NCBI GenBank assembly: GCA_026125895.1
Contig: JAHCKG010000008.1
Coordinates: 1-64,000, forward strand
From: Pseudolabrys sp.
GTDB lineage: Bacteria; Pseudomonadota; Alphaproteobacteria; Rhizobiales; Xanthobacteraceae
Direction of reading: 5' to 3'
Length of the DNA stretch: 64,000 nt
Positions 54,288 to 62,571 of the stretch are shown here, in pieces (position 1 is the stretch's first letter; each line of letters opens with the position of its first letter). The notes under the pieces are model-generated. The model worked only from the letters and a program-made list of their open reading frames with translations, searched no databases and was not told the DNA's origin. A program made the translations under genes and the position numbers.

Positions 54288-56076
54288 TGACCACCTCCTT
54301 GTGCTGGCGGATTTCTGCCGGGGTGCCGGCTGCGAGAACCCGGCCAAGATTGAGCACCGTCACCTGGTCGCAGATGTCGAAAATGAGGTCGGCGTGATGC
54401 TCGACCAGCAGGACGCCAACGCCCTGCCGGCTGATGTCCCTGATCAGCTCGCCGAGCCGCGCGATCTCACCGACCGAAAGGCCCGCGGCCGGTTCATCCA
54501 GCATGAGAAACCGCGGACGCAGCATCAGCGCCCGTGCGATTTCGAGGAAGCGCAGTTCGCTGTGCTGCAAGCGGTCGGCGCGCACCGCGGCAAGGCTTTC
54601 CAGGCCGACGACCCGCAAGGCGAGCCGGGCCGTCTCCGTGAGTTTGCGCTCGTCTTCACGATGCCGCGGCAGCGCGAGCAGCGACTCCACCAGTGTGCCC
54701 TGCCCGGCGATCGTGCCGCCAATCATGGCGTTCTGCAGCACCGAGGCCTCGCCGACGATCCGCGGAGTCTGGAAAGTGCGCGCGATGCCATGCGCCGCTC
54801 GCGTTTCCGGCCTGCCCGGCTCGAGTTCTTCGCCGCCGAGCATCACGGTGCCGGTTTGCGGACGATAGTAGCCGGAGATGACGTTGAGCGTCGTCGTCTT
54901 GCCGCTGCCGTTCGGCCCGATCAGGCCGTGAATTCGTGCAGGCTCGACATCGAGATCGACACCATCGATAGCGCGGACGGCCCCGAAGCTCAGGGCAATG
55001 CCACGCAACGCAATGGCCGTCCGGGCGTGCTCGCCTGCTAAAATCTCCGGCAGCAGCGCCGGCCGCGGCACAATGGCGCGATTGGATTGCAGCGGTCGCC
55101 GGTTCTTGAAATCCAAGAGCGCCGCGATGCCGCCGGGCGCAACGAGAACAACAGCCAACAGCAGGACGGCATAGAGGAACGTCGACCAGGCCGCGAGCGG
55201 CGCGGCGAATTCCGGCAGCAAGGTCAGGATGACGGTCCCCAGCAGCGGTCCGAGGATCGAACCGCGGCCGCCGATGAGAATGGCGATGAAGAACAGAACC
55301 GACAGATCGAAGCTGAAGGCTTCCGGCGTGATGTAAGTCTGCAAGGTCGCGAACAGACCACCCGCAAAGGCTGCAAAGGCGCCGGCCAGCAGAAAGACCG
55401 AAACCAGCATCTTCGGCTTGGAAATGCCGAGAGACTCTGTTGCCACCTCTGCATCCCGGATGGCGACCAAAGCGCGGCCGAAGCGACTGTGCGCGACATT
55501 CGCAGTCATCCAGGTGCCGAGCACGGCGCAGGCGAGGCAGAAATAGAAGAACCCCTTGGTCGTGTTGAACGGCGCCGGAAACTCCGGCCCCGGCAGCCCG
55601 ATGCCGCCGCCGGTGACGCTCTGCCAGGCCAGCGCGATCTGCGTGACGATGGTCGCGAAACCGAGCGTCGACATGGCAAAATAGAACGTGCGCAGGCGCA
55701 ACGCCGGAAGCCCGACGATGACGCCGAAAATGGCGCCGAAGAGCGCCGCCACGCCAAAGGCGACGAAGAGCGGCATGGGCGGCAGCACATTGCCGCCCAC
55801 CAGCACGCTGGTCGTATAGGCGCCGAGCGTCAGCAGCGCGACATAGCCGATGGCGAGCTGCCCGGCGAAGCCGACGATGAGATTGAGGCCCGACACCAGC
55901 ATCCAGTAGATCGCCGCTCGCGTCGCGATCAGCGCCCAGTAGTCGTTGCTGACCATGGGAACGATGGCGGCAAAACCGAAGATCGCAACGAACGGCAGGA
56001 CGTGGACCGCCATGTCGCGCCACGTCGGTTCAGCCCGCGAAGTCGAAATTCCGGCGGCTTGCGTGTCGGCCTTCAT
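54268..56076 (-). CDS. Fused LivM-LivG: ABC permease and ATP-binding protein
   Basis: 602 residues. A membrane part with eight to ten helices (about 25-315; LIVGFAGQLAIGYVALLTLGA and GGIGLPGPEF) is joined to an ATPase (about 345-600) with Walker A LIGPNGSGKTTTLN and Walker B FLMLDEPAAGLS. The signature motif reads LQHSELRFLEIARAL in place of the usual LxYGxQRxLEIARAL. LivMG fusions occur in Hyphomicrobiales. The ATG overlaps the livH stop (TGATG). Confidence 0.93.
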   Translation of the reverse strand: MKADTQAAGISTSRAEPTWRDMAVHVLPFVAIFGFAAIVPMVSNDYWALIATRAAIYWMLVSGLNLIVGFAGQLAIGYVALLTLGAYTTSVLVGGNVLPPMPLFVAFGVAALFGAIFGVIVGLPALRLRTFYFAMSTLGFATIVTQIALAWQSVTGGGIGLPGPEFPAPFNTTKGFFYFCLACAVLGTWMTANVAHSRFGRALVAIRDAEVATESLGISKPKMLVSVFLLAGAFAAFAGGLFATLQTYITPEAFSFDLSVLFFIAILIGGRGSILGPLLGTVILTLLPEFAAPLAAWSTFLYAVLLLAVVLVAPGGIAALLDFKNRRPLQSNRAIVPRPALLPEILAGEHARTAIALRGIALSFGAVRAIDGVDLDVEPARIHGLIGPNGSGKTTTLNVISGYYRPQTGTVMLGGEELEPGRPETRAAHGIARTFQTPRIVGEASVLQNAMIGGTIAGQGTLVESLLALPRHREDERKLTETARLALRVVGLESLAAVRADRLQHSELRFLEIARALMLRPRFLMLDEPAAGLSVGEIARLGELIRDISRQGVGVLLVEHHADLIFDICDQVTVLNLGRVLAAGTPAEIRQHKEVVSAYLGG

Positions 56077-56933
56077 CACACTCTCCGCGCCGAGGACGAG
56101 CCAAACAGGCCTTGCGGCGCCGCCAACAGCACGACGATGAACATCACGAACACCGCGACCGACGAGAAGATGCCGCCGACGAGGAAATTGGCGGTCTGCT
56201 GGAACAGGCCGAGCGCGATTCCGCCGACGACGGCGCCGCGATTGTTGCCAAGGCCGCCGAGCGCGACCGGGACGAAGCCGTAGAAGTTGAGCAGCGGTCC
56301 GTTGGCGACGAAGGCCAACAGCAACTGGCCGCCGGCAAAGCCGGCAAATCCGCCGATGGCGGCGGCTAGAGCGTAGCTGGCCATGCGCAGATTGCGCTCC
56401 GGCAGACCCAGAGCGCGCGCAGCGAAATTGTCTTCGGCAATCGCCACGAAGGCGTGGCCGACCAGCGTTCGCCGATACAGGAACTCGAGTCCGAGGATGG
56501 TGATGGCGCAGGCGGCGATCGGCAGCCAGAACTTCTCGTCAAGGATGCCCGAGCCGACCCCGAAGATCTTCGGGAACGGCTGCGGCTCCGTGCTCCATTC
56601 GATCGCGGTGACCTGCTGGAACATCAGCGCCAGCGCCAGCGTCGACAGCACGTAAAGATGCTGGTCAAGGCTCTTGAGCACCGGGCGGACGGCAACGATC
56701 TCCGTGACAACCCCGAGCACCGCGCAACACAGCAGGGTTGCGATTAGCCCCGGGATGAACGGGAAGCCGAGCCGCACCATGAACAGCGAGCCGAAGACGC
56801 CGCCGAGCATGCCAAGCTGCCCGGCGGTGAAGCTCATGACGCGCGATGTCGAGAACATCGTGTTGTAGGTCACGCCGATGAGCGCGTAGACCGCGCCCAC
56901 CGCGAGACCTGATGCCAGGATCGAGGCCAGCAT
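56076..56933 (-). CDS. livH: ABC transporter permease (LivH type)
   Basis: 285 residues with about eight membrane helices. ALIGVTYNTMFSTSRVMSFT and AVALGGLGNNRGAV are LivH marks. It lies 15 bases after the binding-protein gene and overlaps the LivMG fusion, so all four importer genes form one leftward operon. Confidence 0.92.
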   Translation of the reverse strand: MLASILASGLAVGAVYALIGVTYNTMFSTSRVMSFTAGQLGMLGGVFGSLFMVRLGFPFIPGLIATLLCCAVLGVVTEIVAVRPVLKSLDQHLYVLSTLALALMFQQVTAIEWSTEPQPFPKIFGVGSGILDEKFWLPIAACAITILGLEFLYRRTLVGHAFVAIAEDNFAARALGLPERNLRMASYALAAAIGGFAGFAGGQLLLAFVANGPLLNFYGFVPVALGGLGNNRGAVVGGIALGLFQQTANFLVGGIFSSVAVFVMFIVVLLAAPQGLFGSSSARRV

Positions 56934-56948
56934 TGTGTGCCGATATCC

Positions 56949-58139
56949 TTATGCGTAGCCGGGCGCGAGGCGGAACGTGCCGTCCTTCGCGCTGCTGGCG
57001 TCGGACATCACCACATCCTGGCCGGGATAGCCGTTATGCTCCGTGGGCGTGAAGGTGTATTCCCCGAAGTAGCCCGGATATTTCTTCACGCTGTTCCAGT
57101 ACTTGATGATGTCCTCGTGGGACGCGGCGCCTTCCTGGAACGCCTTGGCGATCAGGGTGATGGCGTCGTAGCCGCCGGCGACCCACCAGAGCAGCGTGTC
57201 CTTTAGGTCCACCTTGCCCTTGAGCTTGCCGACGAACTCCTCGCTGCGCGGCGGCAGCTTGCCGCCGTTGTCGTAACTGCAACTCCGGTAGCCGACCGCG
57301 TAGACCTTCTCCCAGTTGGCCGGCTTTTCGATCAGCGCCTTGATTTCGCCCGACGACATCGACGGATGGCCGACGAAGGCAACGTCCCAGCCCATGTTGG
57401 CGCGCGTATTGAAAAGACGCGCATCCATACCGGTCGACGTGCTCCACACGACGATGGTTTCCGCGCCGGCATTCTTGGCGCGCAACAGGTCGGGCGTCAT
57501 GTCCGGCTGCGTGGCGTCGATATTGGCCTGACAGACCACCTCGGCGCCGTCCTTCTTGAGCCCGGCCACCGATGCATTGAGGGCGGCGACCCCGTAGCCG
57601 GTGGTGTCGCCGATCACGGCGACCTTCTTTGCTTTGAGAATCTGCAATGCATAGCGCCGCACCGCGTCATCCCACTGCGTATTGGACGGCGACAGGCGGA
57701 AGGCGTTGGGAAATTTCTTTTCGTCGATCAGGCTGTCGATGACGCACGGGTGAATGTTCGGCATCTTGGCGCGCGACATGATCGGCGTAATCGCCAGCGA
57801 CTCGCCGGAATTCGTCGGGCCCCAGACCGCGTCGACCTTCAGCTGGCTGATCATCTCCTGCGTGGCGTTGACCGCCTTGGTCGGATCGCCTTGCGTGTCG
57901 CGGGTGATGATCTCGATCTTGCGGCCCTTGACTCCGCCGGCGGCATTGATCGCCTCGGTGGCGAACTTGACGCCTCGGTCGAAGCCGATGGCGGGCGCGG
58001 AGCTTGGACCGGTCAGAGCCGCCAGCCAGCCGATACGGATCGGACCGGACTGGGCAATGGCTGGGCTGGCAAGCCCGAAAGCGGCGGCGCCGGCGGCGGC
58101 CGCCGTTCCCTTCGTGAAATCGCGGCGAGTAATCCTCAT
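56949..58139 (-). CDS. ABC transporter substrate-binding protein (branched-chain amino acid type)
   Basis: 396 residues. A Tat-like signal (MRITRRDFTKGTAAA) ends near SPAIAQSGP. The mature part has IGWLAALTGPSSAPAIG and SGGVKGRKIE-like AGGVKGRKIEIITRDTQGD, the Leu/Ile/Val binding protein fold (periplasmic-binding group 4). Such proteins often bind aromatic or other acids rather than amino acids. It heads the importer operon, right after the two enolase-superfamily genes. Confidence 0.92.
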   Translation of the reverse strand: MRITRRDFTKGTAAAAGAAAFGLASPAIAQSGPIRIGWLAALTGPSSAPAIGFDRGVKFATEAINAAGGVKGRKIEIITRDTQGDPTKAVNATQEMISQLKVDAVWGPTNSGESLAITPIMSRAKMPNIHPCVIDSLIDEKKFPNAFRLSPSNTQWDDAVRRYALQILKAKKVAVIGDTTGYGVAALNASVAGLKKDGAEVVCQANIDATQPDMTPDLLRAKNAGAETIVVWSTSTGMDARLFNTRANMGWDVAFVGHPSMSSGEIKALIEKPANWEKVYAVGYRSCSYDNGGKLPPRSEEFVGKLKGKVDLKDTLLWWVAGGYDAITLIAKAFQEGAASHEDIIKYWNSVKKYPGYFGEYTFTPTEHNGYPGQDVVMSDASSAKDGTFRLAPGYA

Positions 58140-58196
58140 GGCTTCCTCCCTATGTTTTTATATTCAGCGCATCTTCGTCGCGGCCGGCTCAAGACG

Positions 58197-59279
58197 TCAT
58201 GTCTTCAGCCGTTCGACGTAATCCATATTGAACGTGAATCCCCATCCCGGCCGTTCCGGAACGATCGCGTCGCCGTTCTCGAATTCGAGCTGCTCCCGAT
58301 ATAGTTCGGAGAACCACGGCATGTATTCGAGATAGATCGCATTCGAGAGCCCGCCCAGCACCTGAATGCTGGTCTCGGGGAACAGATGGCTCGACACCGG
58401 CACGTCATGGCTCTCGGCCATGTGCCCGACCCGCATGAATTCGCTGACGCCGCCGGCGCGCTGCAGATCCGGCATGAGGACGTCCGCCGAACGCAATTCG
58501 AGCATGCGGCGAAATCCGTAGCGCGTGTATTCGGTCTCGCCGCTGGCGATCGGCGTATCGAGCGCCGCCGAGACGCGCGCCAGGCCGTCGAGGTCCCAGG
58601 CCGGCAGCGGCTCCTCGAACCAGGTCAGGTCGAACTCCTCCAGCAACCGGCCGAGTCGGATCGCCTGGCTTTCGTTCAGTTGCTGATTGGCGTCCGCCAT
58701 CAACTTGATTTTGGGCCCGATCGCCTGGCGCACAGCGCGCACACGCGTGGCATCGGTCACCGGATCGGCGGCGCCGATGCGCATCTTCATCGCCTTGAAG
58801 CCGGCCGACAGGAAGCTCTCGGCCTCGGCTACCAGTTCGTCGATCGTGCTGGTCAGCCACAGGCCGCCGCTGTGATAGGCCGGCACCCTCGCCTGCGCAC
58901 CGCCGAGCAGTCGGTAGAGTGGCAGATTGACGGTCTTGCCGAGCGCATCCCAGAGCGCGCCGTCGAGCGCGGAGATGCCGACCACCGGCACGCCCTTGTG
59001 GCCGAGGAAGTTGATGTCCTTCCAGGCCCGCGCCCAGAACCCGGCGATGTGGCCGGCGTCGCGGCCAATCAGCAGATCGGCCAGCTCATCGATCATCTGG
59101 CGCAGGACCTTGGTGCGTCGGTTGTTCAGCGTGAAGACGAGGTTCTCGCCGATCACACCGGTGTCGCCATGAACGAAGACCAGCACGCAGCCGAAGGTGT
59201 TGATCTGCCCGAACGCCGTACCGATCGGCTTCTTCAGCGTCACCACGACCGGACGGGTTTCGACGCGGACGATCTTCAT
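58197..59279 (-). CDS. Enolase-superfamily dehydratase/isomerase (mandelate racemase group)
   Basis: 360 residues. The capping domain starts VRVETRPVVVTLKKP. In the barrel, KAMKMRIG has the K-x-R/K of the second strand, metal ligands are in MADANQQL (Asp), WFEEPLP (Glu) and IASGETEY (Glu), and SSHLFPETS carries the His of mandelate-racemase-type enzymes. The product is likely an acid dehydrated or epimerised next to the carboxylate. ATG 59279 overlaps the upstream gene's stop (ATGA). Confidence 0.88.
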   Translation of the reverse strand: MKIVRVETRPVVVTLKKPIGTAFGQINTFGCVLVFVHGDTGVIGENLVFTLNNRRTKVLRQMIDELADLLIGRDAGHIAGFWARAWKDINFLGHKGVPVVGISALDGALWDALGKTVNLPLYRLLGGAQARVPAYHSGGLWLTSTIDELVAEAESFLSAGFKAMKMRIGAADPVTDATRVRAVRQAIGPKIKLMADANQQLNESQAIRLGRLLEEFDLTWFEEPLPAWDLDGLARVSAALDTPIASGETEYTRYGFRRMLELRSADVLMPDLQRAGGVSEFMRVGHMAESHDVPVSSHLFPETSIQVLGGLSNAIYLEYMPWFSELYREQLEFENGDAIVPERPGWGFTFNMDYVERLKT

Positions 59280-60412
59280 CGGCGCACCTGACCGGAGGTG
59301 ACGGCGGCGGAAGAATAGCGAGCCACCAGATCGGGATCGGGATCGCAGCCCAGCCCCGGTCCCTGCGGCACCCGCACCTTGCCGTTCTTTGCGGTCACCC
59401 AGGAACCGAATGGATTGCCCTCCATATCAAGCCAAAGCACCTCGACCAGCGGCCTTTCGATGAGTGCCGCCGTGATATGCAGCGTCGCGATGAAGCCGGG
59501 ACCGAAATACGGACTGTGCGGCGCGACCTCGACGCCTTGCGACTGGCAATAATTGATGACGCGCACCATCTCGCCGATGCCGCCGATCTTGGTCACGCTC
59601 GGCTGCGCCACGTCGATCGCGCCGGCCTCGATCAGCGATTTGAAGCCGAACAGCCCGGCGACGTTCTCGCCCGCGGATATCGGGATGCCACGCTCGCGCA
59701 CCTGCGCCAATCCATGGCAATCCTCCGGCGGCCAGACCGGCTCCTCCAGCCACATCAGATCGTCTTCGGCCAAGGCGTCGGCCATGTTGCGCGCCACCGG
59801 CACCGACCAGGCGCAATTCACGTCGAGCATGATGCGCGCGTTGCTGGTACGCGCGGCCTCTTTCGAGGCGAGCACGGCTTTGCGCGTCGTTTCATGCAGC
59901 TTGATGTAGCGGTAGCCGCTGGCGCATGCGGCGGCCGTGTTCCGGGCCACCAGTTCCTCGCGGTTGCTATAGGCCAGCAGGCTCGCATAAGCCTCGAGTT
60001 CCGTGCGCTGCGAGCCGCCCAGCAGCTGATACAGCGGCATGCCGGAGCGCTTGCCGAGCAGATCCCAGAGCGCGATCTCGACACCGGAGAAGGCAAAGAC
60101 GAATGGGCCGTTGCGGCCGAGCAGATGCAGCGAATGCTGGATGCTCCGGGTCAGGGCGTTAATGTCGGTAGCATCGCGACCGATCACCAGCGGTCCGACG
60201 ATGGTGTCCAGCGCCGCCTTGGTGGCTGGGATCGAGGCATGGCCGAAGGCCTCGCCCCAGCCGACGAGCCCATCCTCGGTTGTCACTTTGACCAGCAGGA
60301 TTTCGAGATGCGTCCACGGCTTGCCGGCGAAAAGCGGCGGCGGGCCGCCCATATCGCACGGCAGCGCGACAACGAAGCTTTCGACAGATGTGATCTTCAC
60401 GGAACCGGCCAT
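59276..60412 (-). CDS. Second enolase-superfamily dehydratase/isomerase
   Basis: 378 residues. A long capping loop (MGGPPPLFAGKPWTHLEILL) starts it. In the barrel, GYRYIKLHETT places a Lys and then His at the second strand (K-x-H), metal ligands are MLDVNCAW (Asp), WLEEPVWP (Glu) and SAGENVAG (Glu), and APHSPYFGPG the later His. A K-x-H motif differs from the K-x-R of its partner, so the pair probably acts on different steps or stereoisomers. It is the first gene of the leftward operon. Confidence 0.88.
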   Translation of the reverse strand: MAGSVKITSVESFVVALPCDMGGPPPLFAGKPWTHLEILLVKVTTEDGLVGWGEAFGHASIPATKAALDTIVGPLVIGRDATDINALTRSIQHSLHLLGRNGPFVFAFSGVEIALWDLLGKRSGMPLYQLLGGSQRTELEAYASLLAYSNREELVARNTAAACASGYRYIKLHETTRKAVLASKEAARTSNARIMLDVNCAWSVPVARNMADALAEDDLMWLEEPVWPPEDCHGLAQVRERGIPISAGENVAGLFGFKSLIEAGAIDVAQPSVTKIGGIGEMVRVINYCQSQGVEVAPHSPYFGPGFIATLHITAALIERPLVEVLWLDMEGNPFGSWVTAKNGKVRVPQGPGLGCDPDPDLVARYSSAAVTSGQVRR

Positions 60413-60485
60413 GATGTGTCGTTCGATCCCGCCCTGCCTGGCTTTTCTATCCTTGCGGTGCGGACGCTACCGGGGCGTGAGATAA

Positions 60486-60497
60486 GGTCAATTGACC
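60486..60497. promoter_or_regulatory. Palindromic candidate operator between enolase and LysR genes
   Basis: GGTCAATTGACC, perfect 12-bp palindrome, in the 113-base divergent gap. A wider pair ATAAGG / CCTTAT (60482 and 60520) surrounds it. LysR regulators bind such dyads between divergent genes. Confidence 0.6.
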
Positions 60498-60525
60498 AGA
60501 ACTTACATCTATATCAGTATTCCTT

Positions 60526-61422
60526 ATGTCTTTGAGTTTCCGCCAGCTGCAGGTGGTGCGAGCCGTGTCCCGGCATGGCTCGGTTATCGGGGCGGCAAGC
60601 GCGCTCGGAATTTCCCAGCCGGCCGTGAGCATGATGTTGCGCGACTGCACCCGCGCCGCCGGCTTTCCTCTCTTCTTGCGCAAACAGGGCCGCCTCCAGC
60701 CGACCATGGAAACGTCGGCGCTCATGACCGACCTCGATCGCATCTTCGACGGCGTCGAGCGCGTTGGCCGCCTGCTCGAGGACATGAGGGATACCAAGGT
60801 AGGCTCCATCCACATCGCGGCGACGCCGACGCTGGCGGAGAATCTGCTGCCGGTTGCGGTGACCGCGTTCAAGCAGACCCGGCCGCACGTTCAGATCACG
60901 ATCCACACAATGGACAATATCGGTGTCGTCAACAGCGTCATCGACGAGCACGTCGACTTCGGGCTGGTGCTGTCGCCTCTGTCGCATTTCGATGCGCAGC
61001 TATTTGAATTGTGCTCCGCCGAACTCATCTGCGTCGTGCACCCCGACAATCCGCTGGCGGCGCGATCGCAGGTCACGCCGAAGGATCTGGAGTCCTACCC
61101 GCTCATCTCGTTCAGCCGCAGCCTGCCGCTCGGTGTGCTGGTTGAGAAGACCTTCCGCGATGCCGGGATACCGCGCCGTATCACGCTCGAGGTCAATCAG
61201 TCGTCTGTCGCCTGTGCGCTTGCGCGAGCGGGCGCCGGTGTCGCCATCGTTGATCCGTTCTGGTTGATGGACAATCGTGATCACGGTCTCGTGCGCCTGA
61301 AGGTGAAGCCGCGCACCGAGGTGGTGGCTCAGGTGCTGGTACCGAAGAATGCAACTTTATCCCGGCCGACCCGCCTCATGATCGCCGCGCTGCGGAAGGC
61401 CGCCAAGAGCGCCAAAATGTAA
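60526..61422 (+). CDS. LysR family regulator
   Basis: 298 residues. Winged helix RQLQVVRAVSRHGSVIGAAS with LGISQPAVSMMLRD, and an effector domain from about residue 88 (GSIHIAATPTLAENLLPV). It is divergent from the enolase-importer operon across a short gap with a palindrome, the usual arrangement in which a LysR protein controls the neighbouring operon. Ligand probably the imported acid. Confidence 0.92.
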   Translation: MSLSFRQLQVVRAVSRHGSVIGAASALGISQPAVSMMLRDCTRAAGFPLFLRKQGRLQPTMETSALMTDLDRIFDGVERVGRLLEDMRDTKVGSIHIAATPTLAENLLPVAVTAFKQTRPHVQITIHTMDNIGVVNSVIDEHVDFGLVLSPLSHFDAQLFELCSAELICVVHPDNPLAARSQVTPKDLESYPLISFSRSLPLGVLVEKTFRDAGIPRRITLEVNQSSVACALARAGAGVAIVDPFWLMDNRDHGLVRLKVKPRTEVVAQVLVPKNATLSRPTRLMIAALRKAAKSAKM

Positions 61423-61590
61423 CGCATTCGCGGCGAAGGCCGCTGCTCAATCCCGCGCGTTGTCGGAAGGTACCGGTCAGCGCCTTCCCCATTCTTTATC
61501 ATTCAGTCGAAATGATGCCCGCTTGACTGTTATGACTAGTTTTTCTTATGTAATATCAGCGGGTTTTACCTCTTATCTCGTCGGGCCGGA

Positions 61591-62451
61591 ATGTCGTCAG
61601 CGTTGCGCATCATTCACGGGACTTTCGGACGTGTCGCCTTGCTCGACATGGATCGTTCGCTCGTGCGGCACGCGCACCCGCATTGCCATGTTCTGATCAA
61701 GGCGGATGGCGCCGATACGCAGTTCGCCGTCGGCGATCATCTCGTGCAACTGACCGACTCCCAGGCGGTGCTCATCAACACCTGGGAGCCGCACGCTTAT
61801 GTTCATTATCCGGAGCGGCCGCGGACCATCATTCTCGCGCTTTATATCGAGCCTGAATGGCTCAAGGTGTTCCGGCCGAATTGGGCGGCGAGCGGCGCGC
61901 CGGGCTTCTTCGAAAAGCCGGCCGGCGAGGTGTCGCCGCGCATCCGGCGGCTGTCGATGGATCTGGCGGCGATGATGCTGGCCGATCCCGGCGCCGGCGC
62001 CCAGCAGGAAAACCTGCTGTCGGACCTGATGATCTCGGTGATCGAGCGTTTCACGCCGTGGCGAACGCTGTCGCGCAGCCTCGCCGAGATTGACCGCAAT
62101 CGCGACCGTTTCGACTGGCGCATTCGCCGGGCGGTCACGCTGATGCGCGCCGAGCCCGCGGTCGCCTGCGACATCGAGGCGCTGGCCAAGGAAGCCGGGC
62201 TGTCGCGCGCACATTTCTACCGGCTTTTCGAGCGCTCCACCCGCATGACGCCGCATGTCTATCTCAACCTGCTGCGCATGGAATTGGCGGTGGAATCCGT
62301 CGTGCACAGTGACCACAGCTTCGCCATGGTCAGCGACAAGCTCGGCTTCAGCGCGCCGGGCCACTTCACCCGCTTTTTCCGCGACCACGCCGGCGTGACG
62401 CCGAGCGAGTTCCGCCAGGTCGCGCGCATGGGCTCGCCGGTCGGCGCCTGA
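61591..62451 (+). CDS. AraC family regulator
   Basis: 286 residues. An N-terminal cupin-like sensing domain (HAHPHCHVLIKADG; NTWEPHAYVH) is followed by the AraC helix-turn-helix pair: IEALAKEAGLSRAHFYRLF and FAMVSDKLGFSAPGHFTRFF. ATG 61591 chosen. It lies between LysR and a xanthine-dehydrogenase-family subunit and may control the latter. Confidence 0.92.
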   Translation: MSSALRIIHGTFGRVALLDMDRSLVRHAHPHCHVLIKADGADTQFAVGDHLVQLTDSQAVLINTWEPHAYVHYPERPRTIILALYIEPEWLKVFRPNWAASGAPGFFEKPAGEVSPRIRRLSMDLAAMMLADPGAGAQQENLLSDLMISVIERFTPWRTLSRSLAEIDRNRDRFDWRIRRAVTLMRAEPAVACDIEALAKEAGLSRAHFYRLFERSTRMTPHVYLNLLRMELAVESVVHSDHSFAMVSDKLGFSAPGHFTRFFRDHAGVTPSEFRQVARMGSPVGA

Positions 62452-62571
62452 CCCTCCGCAAATGAGATTCCTCGGTAAGCCGTGAGACGGCTCGGCATCG
62501 CCTGCCTTGGGCGGCCGTGAAAGCTTCCCCGCTCGCGCCAGCCAAGAGCGCGTCCGAGGGATCGTCGAGGA

